Shown: in pieces, positions 14,815 through 22,604 of the stretch
Layout: each line of letters opens with the position of its first letter
Numbering within the stretch: the stretch's first letter is position 1
NCBI GenBank assembly: GCA_020025475.1
Contig: JAHHSA010000024.1
Span: 1-23,037, forward strand
DNA from: Oscillibacter sp.
GTDB lineage: Bacteria > Bacillota > Clostridia > Oscillospirales > Oscillospiraceae
Reading direction: 5' to 3'
Length of the DNA: 23,037 bases
Notes under the pieces: generated by a model
Told to the model about the DNA's origin: nothing
Databases searched by the model: none
Seen by the model: the letters and a program-made list of their open reading frames with translations, nothing else
Made by a program: the position numbers and the translations under genes

Positions 14815-15759
14815 TTAGTCTTCATCCTGCTCCTCCAGACTGGATTTCAGAGCCAGCACCGTGCGGCGCAGTTCTTCCAGATTGGAGAGGCAGGTATCCA
14901 GCTTCCGGCGGGCCGTTGCCTTGTCCGCTTCACCGGACAGATCCAGGCCCTTGAGCTGCGCCGTGCTGCGGCGGACGGACCGGCCAAAGGACTCCACCGT
15001 CCGCAGGGGATTGGCGGCAGGCTTTGGAGCCGGCGCAGGCGTGTCGGCAGTCTTTGCCCAGGCGATCGCCCGGTGGACCAAGGCGGGGAAGTCCTCGCCC
15101 CGGTCGTTTTTTGCCACGTACTCCTCAACAATGGGATAGAGGGGACGATTCTTCTGGCGGGCCAGTTCATAGGCATCTGTCATGGTCATTTTCCCGCTTT
15201 CCGCCCACTCCGTCAGAGTCTCGTCCAGGTTCAGCAGATCCAGATACCGCTCCACAGTGGCCCGACTCAGTTCAGTCTGCTGGGCCATCAGCTCTGCCTG
15301 ATCTTTGACGTTTTCCGGCAGTTTTCCCTCCTGGCGCAGAACCTCCCGCAATGTTTCCAGCTGGCGGGCCAGGTCAAAAGGAGTCAGGTTCCGGCGGTGC
15401 AGGTTTGCGCCCATCAGAGCACGCAGCTCGGACAGGGTATCCTCATAGTGGCGGATCTTGCAGGGAACTGTGGTCTTTCCCAGCTTTTTGGCGGCGGCCA
15501 CACGCCGGTGTCCGCTGATGATCCGCCAGCGGTTTTCACCGCTGGGGGTAACGATGATATCGTCCAGAAAACCATCCTTTTCCACGGAGGACATTGTGGA
15601 GAGGAACTCCGCATCCTCTGCCATGGAAAAACGATTGAGGGGGTTGCTCTCGAGAGCATCTACCGGCAGCTGGCGGGCAAACTCGCCGTTGACTGCGGCA
15701 GCATTCTCCGTGGTCTTTTGCAAGGTGGAGAAAATCGAAGGACTCTTCTTCGCAGCCAT
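14815..15759 (-). CDS. parB: ParB/Spo0J-like partition protein
   Basis: A 314-residue ParB protein. The N-terminal ParB/Srx (CTPase) domain carries 'RIISGHRRVAAAKKLG' (GHRR at residues 83-86) and 'GANLHRRNLTPFDLARQL', corresponding to the N-x-x-R box. A helix-turn-helix DNA-binding segment follows (AELMAQQTELSRATVERYLD), then a Pro/Ala-rich linker and a C-terminal helical region (~240-314) for dimerisation. It would bind parS-like sites and stimulate ParA to segregate DNA. ATG lies two bases after the parA stop, with GGAGGG inside the end of parA as ribosome binding site, so expression is coupled. The gene order RHH-ParA-ParB, without rsmG or chromosomal neighbours, resembles a plasmid or integrative-element locus rather than the chromosomal soj-spo0J pair. 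Confidence 0.92.
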   Translation of the reverse strand: MAAKKSPSIFSTLQKTTENAAAVNGEFARQLPVDALESNPLNRFSMAEDAEFLSTMSSVEKDGFLDDIIVTPSGENRWRIISGHRRVAAAKKLGKTTVPCKIRHYEDTLSELRALMGANLHRRNLTPFDLARQLETLREVLRQEGKLPENVKDQAELMAQQTELSRATVERYLDLLNLDETLTEWAESGKMTMTDAYELARQKNRPLYPIVEEYVAKNDRGEDFPALVHRAIAWAKTADTPAPAPKPAANPLRTVESFGRSVRRSTAQLKGLDLSGEADKATARRKLDTCLSNLEELRRTVLALKSSLEEQDED

Positions 15760-15761
15760 AC

Positions 15762-16532
15762 TCAGCCCTCCAGCCGCTCTAGGATTTCATCCGTTAAAGC
15801 GGCATAGTCCTGCGTTGCGGTGCAGCGTGGGCTGAAGCAGCAGAGAGGAAGCTGCGCCAGCGGCGCCTTCTTGACGTCGATATTCTTTCGAATATAGTTT
15901 TTGAAAGCCAGTTCGGGCAGCAGCTGGGGCAGATTTGCAATCATTTCCCGGTCCAAACCGGCCCCTACCTCTACTGCTGTCATGAAGATGCCAAGCACCC
16001 GAATGTCAGGGTTGGCAATCTCCCGCACGGACTGAATGGTCTCCAGCATGACATCGTAGCCCTCAATGGAGTTCTTGTCCACTTTAATGGGGATCAGTAC
16101 ATACTGCACAGCCACCAGCACATTGATATTGAAGAGGGATTCCAAGGAGGGAGAGCAGTCGAAAAACACGAAGTCGTAATCCTCCGGCAGCTGGGGGAGC
16201 AGGCGGCGCAGGGTTGTATCCCGGCCGAAAGGCATCTCCTGCAGGGCAGAGAGGGCAGGGGCCAGCAGACTGCCTCCCCGGATCAGGTCCAAGCCGTCCA
16301 CCGAGGTTGTGCAGATGGTGTCCGCCATAGTGGCAGTCTTGTTCACAATGACGTCCGTCAGCGTGGCCTGGGGGACTTTGGTCAATTCCAAATTGCTGGT
16401 GGCGTTGCCCTGTGTATCCATGTCCACAATCAGGACCTTTTTCCCCCGACAGGCCAGTTCCCCTGCCAGGTTGATCGCGCTGGTGGTCTTGCCGGTGCCG
16501 CCCTTCTGATTCATAATTGCAATCGTCTTCAT
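15762..16532 (-). CDS. parA: ParA-family partition ATPase
   Basis: A 256-residue P-loop ATPase. The deviant Walker A 'MNQKGGTGKTTSAINLA' at the N-terminus has the signature lysine (KGGTGKT). 'VLIVDMDTQGNATSN' is the A'/switch I motif, and 'YDFVFFDCSPSLESLFNINV' is Walker B/switch II. ParA forms ATP-dependent dimers that bind nucleoid DNA and move ParB-bound cargo. I place the start at ATG 16532, with GGGAG 10 bases upstream and the usual N-terminus MKTIAIMNQKGG. A GTG at 16541 overlaps the preceding stop and is less likely. It lies 5 bp after the small RHH gene and 2 bp before parB, making a tight three-gene operon on the minus strand. Confidence 0.94.
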   Translation of the reverse strand: MKTIAIMNQKGGTGKTTSAINLAGELACRGKKVLIVDMDTQGNATSNLELTKVPQATLTDVIVNKTATMADTICTTSVDGLDLIRGGSLLAPALSALQEMPFGRDTTLRRLLPQLPEDYDFVFFDCSPSLESLFNINVLVAVQYVLIPIKVDKNSIEGYDVMLETIQSVREIANPDIRVLGIFMTAVEVGAGLDREMIANLPQLLPELAFKNYIRKNIDVKKAPLAQLPLCCFSPRCTATQDYAALTDEILERLEG

Positions 16533-16537
16533 GGGCT

Positions 16538-16705
16538 TCACTCTCCCTTCTGCTCCAACGCTTCAATGCTGGAAACCTGCTCCAGCACACTGTCCAACAT
16601 CAGCTGGCTCATGCTCATATGGAGTTTCGCAGCCGCCATTTTGATACGGGCCCGCTCATCCTCCGTGGCATAAACCAGAAGTTTAACCTTCTTCTCCTGT
16701 TCCAT
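16538..16705 (-). CDS. Small ribbon-helix-helix-like protein, first gene of the par operon
   Basis: A 55-residue protein starting MEQEKKVKLLVYATEDERAR. Its length and the beta strand 'KKVKLLVYAT', followed by helix 'EDERARIKMAAAKLH' and helix 'MSMSQLMLDSVLEQVSS', fit the RHH (CopG/Arc-like) fold, including the typical ...A-x-x-x-x-x-S-x-S-x-L-M pattern at the helix turn. GGAGG lies eight bases before the ATG. Small RHH proteins such as ParG or CopG in plasmid partition loci bind operator repeats in their own promoter and can stimulate ParA. The repeat cluster directly upstream fits that role. It could instead be an orphan antitoxin-type regulator, but no toxin gene is adjacent. Confidence 0.78.
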   Translation of the reverse strand: MEQEKKVKLLVYATEDERARIKMAAAKLHMSMSQLMLDSVLEQVSSIEALEQKGE

Positions 16706-16726
16706 CGACAGTTCCTCCGATTATCC

Positions 16727-16820
16727 GACATCATGATGTCATTACTGCGATTTATTATGACATCATAATGTCATAACGTCAAGAGAATTTTGAAGAAAGA
16801 TGTCATAACGTCTTTACGTC
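16727..16820. repeat. TGACAT/ATGTCA repeat cluster, operator or centromere site of the par operon
   Basis: The cluster holds a perfect 14-bp palindrome GACATCATGATGTC (16727-16740) and a 22-bp palindrome TTATGACAT-CATA-ATGTCATAA (16755-16776). It also holds two direct copies of ATGTCATAACGTC (16768-16780 and 16800-16812, 32 bp or three helical turns apart) and a further ACGTC (16816-16820). Half-sites overlap the operon promoter and the 5' leader of the RHH gene. Such iterated sites serve as RHH or ParB targets in plasmid partition systems. Nothing resembles the chromosomal parS consensus here. Confidence 0.75.
16754..16782 (-). promoter_or_regulatory. Promoter of the RHH-parA-parB operon
   Basis: Read on the minus strand: TTGACG (16782-16777), 17-bp spacer, CATAAT (16759-16754). 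The spacer and -10 are made of the TGACAT/ATGTCA palindromes, so a repressor bound there would exclude RNA polymerase. Confidence 0.65.
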
Positions 16821-17085
16821 TTTTTATTTCCCCACGGCGCTGTCGCCGGAACGCTGCAGACGGCGCAAAACGGCCCGGGAGATAGATGAATGGTCATAAA
16901 ACAGTAACCTGCAAAAATTACGGATATATGGCATCTGTCTGACAGGGTTTGAAAATGAAACAGGCATCACCAAGGTGAAAATCTTGGTGATGCCTGTTTT
17001 TTGTAATCATTTGATTTTTGTTGCTAAGAGAACACTACTTTTCCCTTTTACTTTACAAAAATTTTCTTTACTATCGTGTAATAAA
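16821..17085. other. Junction region between par operon and AT-rich cassette
   Basis: Apart from the hairpin at 16960-17002, no gene is supported. The first part (~16830-16890) is GC-rich like the left side of the window. From ~16895 it becomes AT-rich like the cassette to the right, so an insertion boundary may lie here. Confidence 0.45.
16960..17002 (+). terminator. Orphan intrinsic terminator upstream of the XRE-helicase cassette
   Basis: A perfect 15-bp stem (ACAGGCATCACCAAG / CTTGGTGATGCCTGT) with an 8-base loop and a six-T tract on the plus strand. No plus-strand gene precedes it within this window, so it either insulates the cassette or is the end of a gene lost or displaced by rearrangement. 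GTTTGAAAA lies 5 bp upstream (16947-16955). Confidence 0.85.
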
Positions 17086-17114
17086 TTGATAAATTGCATC
17101 AAATAATGTATAAT
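17086..17114 (+). promoter_or_regulatory. Promoter of the XRE-helicase cassette
   Basis: TTGATA (17086-17091), 17-bp spacer, TATAAT (17109-17114) in AT-rich sequence, ~40 bp ahead of the XRE start. It is the only visible promoter for the large helicase gene. Confidence 0.8.
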
Positions 17115-17155
17115 AATCCTAATTAAACTATTTACTATCACGGAAGGCGATGAAA

Positions 17156-17374
17156 ATGTCAGTTAGCTATAAAAAGCTTTGGAAGCTTTTAATCGACTTG
17201 GACATGAAAAAGAAAGATTTGCAGCAAGCTGCTGGAGTGAGTTCTGCACTGATTGCGAAAATGGGACGCAACGAAAATGTATCAACAGAAACACTTGTTA
17301 AAATTTGTACAGCCCTGAACTGTGATATAGGCGATATTATGGAGATCGTTCCAAGCTGTAAGAAAGATGTATGA
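17156..17374 (+). CDS. XRE-family (Cro/CI-type) helix-turn-helix regulator
   Basis: A 72-residue protein that is almost all one HTH domain: 'VSYKKLWKLLIDLDMKKKDL', then 'QQAAGVSSALIAKMGRNENV' as the helix-turn-helix, then 'STETLVKICTALNCDIGDIM'. This is the compact form common in Clostridia, which usually begins M-x-V-S-Y-K-K-L-W. I choose ATG 17156 over ATG 17150 because GGAAGG lies eight bases upstream of the former and only two of the latter. It overlaps nothing but ends 19 bp before the helicase start, so the two form an operon and the regulator most likely tunes its own and the helicase's expression. No clear operator palindrome is visible near the promoter. Confidence 0.9.
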   Translation: MSVSYKKLWKLLIDLDMKKKDLQQAAGVSSALIAKMGRNENVSTETLVKICTALNCDIGDIMEIVPSCKKDV

Positions 17375-17393
17375 TGGCAAGGGAGGTGTAATC

Positions 17394-20300
17394 TTGGAAA
17401 GTAAGATTACAACCGGTGAAGTAAAACAGGAATTCACCAAACAGGAAAAAGTGGTATCCCTCTTCAAGTTTATAGAAGAGTTAAATAAATTAAAGCAAAA
17501 AGTGGTGCTCAAGGTATCAGATTACCCGTGGTGGCGCTCAATCAGTTCTCTCCCGGATGACCCGGAAAATATCAGGGTGTATTACCGAGATCGGGTAGAA
17601 GAGGAAGACGCAGAAAATACAACGGATATGTTGCTGTCTGTCCACAAGCCTGAGTTCCAAAGCTGCCCTAATCCTGATCCCAGCTTCGAAAACTGGCTTG
17701 AATGGGGATGGAATGACTACCGTTACAAGGCAAGGAATAAGGAGTTCCTTCTCCAGCCTCTGGAAAAGATACCGCTTCCGGAAGAGTTTTCCGACGATGA
17801 CAGAGAGCGCATTGATGAGGAAAACCACACTTATAAGGAACTCTTCACCGATAGTGAAGAACGAGTAGCTGCTTTTCGTGCCTGGACAGAAGAACGAGAG
17901 AAATGGGCTGCAAAGCAGAAGATTCTTGCCAAAACCCGAGATTTCTTCTCGGAACTCTATAAAATCAGCATTGATTTGGATCGTGATTCCGAAACGCTGG
18001 AATTGGTCGTTGCTGACGGCTTCATCAAAGATCGGGATATGCCGGAACTGGATCATCCGATTTTGACCCGCCGTGTGAAAATTCGCCATGATGCAGTCGA
18101 AAACACGATTTACATTACGGACACGGATGTAGAAACGGAACTGTACACCGTTATGTTCCAGAGTATGGACGGAATTAATCTGTCCTCTATCAACCATATG
18201 CGGGATGATCTTCACAAAAATGACTACCATCCCCTGGACCGTAACGAATTACCGGTATTTTTCAAGGTTTTTATTCATCAGCTTTCCTCGGAAAGTATTT
18301 ATGCAGAAGAAAGTATCCCTGATAACTGGCAGAAAAAAGAGCGTCTGCTGATGTATCGCAACCCCTGTTATATCTTGCGAAAGCGCATGGACGGAGCACT
18401 GAAAGCCATTGAGCAAATTATTGAGCATGTTGAGGAAACTGGAGAGGTTCCTGCTCCTATTGCTGATATTGTTGAGGGCGGAAAAATTGATATTCCGGAA
18501 GATACCGGCGAAATCTCTATTGAGGAGCAGCTTGCAGCTGTTGGCGGAGAGAGTGTAGACATTCTGCTTTCTAAAGAAGCCAATAAGGAACAGTTGGAGA
18601 TTGCCCGACGGATTGAACGCTATAATGCCGTTTTGGTGCAAGGCCCTCCCGGTACCGGTAAGACACACACCATTGCAAACCTGATGGGACACTTCCTGGC
18701 TCAAGGGAAAAGCGTCCTTGTGACCAGTCATACGCAGAAAGCATTAAGTGTACTGAAGGAAAAAGTTGCGCCTGGTCTGCAAAGCCTGTGTGTTTCCATG
18801 CTGGATGATTCTAATGTGGATATGGAAAAGTCCATTGATGGAATTACGAGCTATATGTCTCAGTACACCTCTTTTGAAGTCAAAAAAGAAATGGAATCTC
18901 TGGGGCAGGAGCGGAAGCAGATCATTCGTGATCTTGCGGACACACGAAAAAAGCTGTTCGCCATCATCAATCAGGAATGCAACTGCATTGTCTATAACGG
19001 AGAAGATATTTCCCCGTCTGAAGCTGCGAAATTTGTCCAGGAGAACAGCGAAACGCTGTCCTATATTCCTGGAAAAGTTCATCTCTATGAACCGTTGCCC
19101 CTTAGTTTTGCAGAGCTGTCTGAGTTGTATCGGAGTAATGGGGTCATTACGACAGCGGATGAATCCGAGTTCGACCATGAGCTTCCGAATCCGGAAGATG
19201 TCATGTCTCCCAATCGTTTTGAGGAGAACTGCAATTCGTTGGATTCCGCAAGGGCGCATTTGAAAGCTATTTCTGATAATAAGAATTGGGAAGTCCAGAA
19301 TTTGCCTGCTGAAAGCAAGATCCTTATTCGGACGCCGTTTGGTCTGTTGACGCTGGATTATCCAGAAGAAAAGGCTGTTGACCAGTTAAGAAACTATGTT
19401 TCGGAATTTCCTAAAGTCGAGCCTTGGATGCAGCACTGCGCTGTGGACGGCAAAAAAGGTGCTGCCTACAAGCAGCTGTGGCTTCGTTTGGTTCAGCAGA
19501 TTCAGGATACATCTGTATATGCAGAAAATCTGACCGTTGAAAAGTTTGGAAAGGAAGTCCAGATTCTCAGCCAAGACGCTCATTTTGAAGAGGCCATGAA
19601 GCAGCTGCTGAACAAATACAGCCAGGGCGGAAAAATCAGCAAATGGACTCTGATGTTCAATAAACAACTGGAAGCTGCTCTGAACGGTGCGACTGTGAAT
19701 GGACAGCAGCCTCAGACTGCTGAAGACTGCCAACTGATTCTCCATGTCATGGAAATGAAATCCATGCGGGATCAGTGCGCTTCTTACTGGAATGATCTGA
19801 TTGCCAAACATGGCGTTCCTGCCTTCTATGATCTGGATGCATTGGAGCCGGAGCGTGTGGCAGCAAACTATATTCCCTACATCCAGCGCTATCTGGATTG
19901 GTTCCAAAACGAATACGAAGTGCTGACCATGCGCATGAGTGCGGTTGGCTTGCCTTGTGACATCATTTTCCAGAGTAATCCCCTGGATTCCGAAATTATG
20001 TCCGCAGAGAAAATTCTGATGGCACTCGGCGATACGATTCCCAACATCTGCAATATTTTTGAAGTCGTTAAGACGATTGCGGATACCCAGAAAGAATTGG
20101 ATCAAAATCGCAGTATCCTTCAGATTGGAAAGCGTATGTATTCTGATGTCTGCAAAGCATTGCTCGTGGCGGCAGAAGCATACGATTCTCGTACCTATCG
20201 GAATGCCTTTGCTGTTTTGGAGGAAACTTATGCCAAGGCGGACCTGAAGGCCAAGCGTGAAGATTATCTGAACCGTCTCGCTCCGGTCGCACCTCAGTGG

Positions 20301-22574
20301 GCAGATGCTATTCGCAGCCGTGATGGAATCCATGGCGAATCTGGTGTACCCAGCGATATTGCTGATGCATGGAAATGGAAACAGTATTATGGAATCATTG
20401 AGAAAATCATCGCTGAGCCCTTCCCTGAGCTGCAAAAGCGTAGCCTTGCTCTCAGTAAGGAGTACCGCCGCATTACCGCAAAATATGCAGAGAAGTCTGC
20501 CTGGTACAACCTTTTGCGGAGAACGGAACACGACATCAGCATGAAGCAGGCTTTGATTGGCTGGAAACAGACTGTCAAGAAAATTGGTAAGGGAACAGGC
20601 AAAAATGCGCCGATGTATCGAGCAAAAGCCCGTGAGCTGATGGTGAAGTGCCAGAGCGCTGTTCCCGGTTGGATCATGCCTATCGGAAAGGCACTGGAAA
20701 GCTTGAATCCACGCACCAATAAGTTCGATATTATCATCATTGATGAGGCCAGCCAGTCCGATATTTCTTCTCTGGCGATTCTGTATATGGGCAGAAAACT
20801 CGTCATTGTTGGTGATGATAAGCAAGTCAGCCCTATGGCGGTCGGCGTTCAGGTGGACAAGATGAACGTTCTGAAGGAAATGTACATTGCAGGTAAGATC
20901 CCCAACGACCACCTGTATGATGCGAAGACGTCTATCTATGATATTGCCGCAACTACATTCCAGCCTTTGATGCTCCATGAACATTTCCGCTGTGTACCGG
21001 AAATCATCGGATTTTCTAACTGGCTTTCCTATGATTTCAAAATCAAGCCTTTGAGAGATTGCAGCAACAGTGTTCTTCTGCCGGCAGTGGTGAACTACCG
21101 GGTCGCAGATGGTGAACGTATCGGCAAGACCAACCCCAATGAAGCTAAGGCTGTTGTGGCACTGATGCAGGCTTGCATGGAGCAGCCTGAGTACGCCGGA
21201 AAGACCTTCGGCATCATTTCTCTTCTGGGTGATGAGCAAGTCAAAAAGCTTCAGGAGGAAATCTATTCTCATATTGACCCCAAGGATGTCAGCGAACGAA
21301 GAATTCTCTGCGGTAACGCCTCGAACTTCCAGGGTGATGAGCGCGATGTCATCTTCCTGAGCGTTGTGGACTGTGCCAACGGCAGTGGTCCTGTATCCAA
21401 ACAGGCATTCGGCGTGGATGACGCATACAGAAAGCGCTATAATGTTGCCGCCAGCCGAGCCAAAGATCAACTGTGGGTCGTGGATTCCCTCGATCCGGCA
21501 AATGATCTCAAGCCGGGTGATATTCGCAAAATGTTGATTGACTATTCCCTGAATCCTGAATCCGTGGCTATAACCAACGCTAAAATCGAGGCAAAGGCCG
21601 AGTCCCCCTTCGAATCCGCAGTGGCCCGATTCCTGACGGTTAGAGGCTATCATCTGGTACAGCAGTGGAAAGTCGGCGCCTACCGGTTGGACATGGTAGC
21701 AGTTTGCGGCAGAAAAAAGGTGGCTATCGAATGCGATGGTGAGCGCTGGCATAGCGGAGAGGATAAGATCCGGGAAGATATGGAGCGCCAGACCATTCTG
21801 GAACGTCTTGGCTGGCAGTTTATCCGCATCCGGGGCAGCGAGTACTACCGTGATCCCGATAAAGCCATGGAACGTGTTGTTGCGGAACTGACCGAAGATG
21901 GTATCGAGCCTGAAGAGGCCTCTGTCAAACAGGATGTGGATGGTAGAGACACGGAGCTGCTGCAGCGAGTAAAACAGCGTGCATATGCAATCATTCATCA
22001 GGATGACGAGGACGATCCAGACCTCGATGAACGGACTGTCGCAGCAGCTCTGGACCCCAAAAACGATGTAATTGGTACTGTTGTTGTGGAGCCGGAAGAA
22101 CTTACTCTTCAGAATGAAAATCAGATCTCCGAGGCAAGTAATGTGGACACTCCAGAAGTACCATTGGCGGTCGAAACGGAGTCTGCACCTGTACCCGAAG
22201 CTGCTATCCCTGAGACGGTCAAAAGGTCTGCCGTTATCGTAAATCCGACTCAGAAACCCGCTGCAAAAGTCAGTCAGAATAAACCTGAACCGGAACAGAT
22301 GACCCTTCTGGATATGCAGGACGCCAAACCGGAACAAATGATGCTCCCCGGAATGGACGTGCCTGCCCCGGATGTTGAAGACATCATTGCTTTGCTTGAA
22401 ACCACCGGAACTCGGTATGTAGACAAGCGTGCAAACGGCGGCAGCCTCTGGATCATCGGTGGTCATGAACTTTCTGAAACGGTGAGAAAAGCTAAGGTAC
22501 TTGGATTCACCTTCCGTTTCAAAAAAGAAGGCGGACGGGCAACCAGAAATCAGCCTGGCTGGTGGACAAAATAA
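17394..22574 (+). CDS. SF1B (Upf1/DNA2-like) helicase fused to a Vsr/MTES_1575-like nuclease
   Basis: A 1726-residue multidomain protein. Residues 1-~400 are a poorly conserved N-terminal region. Helicase motifs follow: Walker A 'QGPPGTGKTHT' (417-424), a long helical insert (~480-1080), Walker B 'IIIDEASQSD' (DEASQ 1117-1121), 'VGDDKQVSP' (~1140), 'HEHFRC' (~1195), 'NFQGDERDVIFLS' (~1313) and 'NVAASRAKDQLWV' (~1351). From ~1403 there is a PD-(D/E)XK domain 'ESPFESAVARFL'...'RLDMVAV'...'VAIECDGERWH' (D1433, E1446, D1448), then 'LERLGWQFIRIRGSEYYRDP', typical of the Vsr/DUF559 group. An acidic linker with two PEQM...(L/P)(D/G)M repeats leads to a C-terminal module (~1663-1726, 'YVDKRANGGSLWIIGGHEL'...'GGRATRNQPGWWTK'). 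Start: TTG 17394, seven bases after GGGAGG; ATG 17367 lies inside the XRE gene with no site. The architecture suggests nucleic-acid defence or DNA repair; no partner gene other than XRE is present. Confidence 0.9.
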   Translation: MESKITTGEVKQEFTKQEKVVSLFKFIEELNKLKQKVVLKVSDYPWWRSISSLPDDPENIRVYYRDRVEEEDAENTTDMLLSVHKPEFQSCPNPDPSFENWLEWGWNDYRYKARNKEFLLQPLEKIPLPEEFSDDDRERIDEENHTYKELFTDSEERVAAFRAWTEEREKWAAKQKILAKTRDFFSELYKISIDLDRDSETLELVVADGFIKDRDMPELDHPILTRRVKIRHDAVENTIYITDTDVETELYTVMFQSMDGINLSSINHMRDDLHKNDYHPLDRNELPVFFKVFIHQLSSESIYAEESIPDNWQKKERLLMYRNPCYILRKRMDGALKAIEQIIEHVEETGEVPAPIADIVEGGKIDIPEDTGEISIEEQLAAVGGESVDILLSKEANKEQLEIARRIERYNAVLVQGPPGTGKTHTIANLMGHFLAQGKSVLVTSHTQKALSVLKEKVAPGLQSLCVSMLDDSNVDMEKSIDGITSYMSQYTSFEVKKEMESLGQERKQIIRDLADTRKKLFAIINQECNCIVYNGEDISPSEAAKFVQENSETLSYIPGKVHLYEPLPLSFAELSELYRSNGVITTADESEFDHELPNPEDVMSPNRFEENCNSLDSARAHLKAISDNKNWEVQNLPAESKILIRTPFGLLTLDYPEEKAVDQLRNYVSEFPKVEPWMQHCAVDGKKGAAYKQLWLRLVQQIQDTSVYAENLTVEKFGKEVQILSQDAHFEEAMKQLLNKYSQGGKISKWTLMFNKQLEAALNGATVNGQQPQTAEDCQLILHVMEMKSMRDQCASYWNDLIAKHGVPAFYDLDALEPERVAANYIPYIQRYLDWFQNEYEVLTMRMSAVGLPCDIIFQSNPLDSEIMSAEKILMALGDTIPNICNIFEVVKTIADTQKELDQNRSILQIGKRMYSDVCKALLVAAEAYDSRTYRNAFAVLEETYAKADLKAKREDYLNRLAPVAPQWADAIRSRDGIHGESGVPSDIADAWKWKQYYGIIEKIIAEPFPELQKRSLALSKEYRRITAKYAEKSAWYNLLRRTEHDISMKQALIGWKQTVKKIGKGTGKNAPMYRAKARELMVKCQSAVPGWIMPIGKALESLNPRTNKFDIIIIDEASQSDISSLAILYMGRKLVIVGDDKQVSPMAVGVQVDKMNVLKEMYIAGKIPNDHLYDAKTSIYDIAATTFQPLMLHEHFRCVPEIIGFSNWLSYDFKIKPLRDCSNSVLLPAVVNYRVADGERIGKTNPNEAKAVVALMQACMEQPEYAGKTFGIISLLGDEQVKKLQEEIYSHIDPKDVSERRILCGNASNFQGDERDVIFLSVVDCANGSGPVSKQAFGVDDAYRKRYNVAASRAKDQLWVVDSLDPANDLKPGDIRKMLIDYSLNPESVAITNAKIEAKAESPFESAVARFLTVRGYHLVQQWKVGAYRLDMVAVCGRKKVAIECDGERWHSGEDKIREDMERQTILERLGWQFIRIRGSEYYRDPDKAMERVVAELTEDGIEPEEASVKQDVDGRDTELLQRVKQRAYAIIHQDDEDDPDLDERTVAAALDPKNDVIGTVVVEPEELTLQNENQISEASNVDTPEVPLAVETESAPVPEAAIPETVKRSAVIVNPTQKPAAKVSQNKPEPEQMTLLDMQDAKPEQMMLPGMDVPAPDVEDIIALLETTGTRYVDKRANGGSLWIIGGHELSETVRKAKVLGFTFRFKKEGGRATRNQPGWWTK

Positions 22575-22604
22575 TGGGAATATTAGAAAATATTTATAAT
22601 AAAA

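Noticed and set aside
19386..22466. 1026-codon minus-strand frame opposite the helicase
   Set aside because: Mirrors the helicase codons; no start signal and low-complexity composition, while the plus strand has every helicase and nuclease motif.
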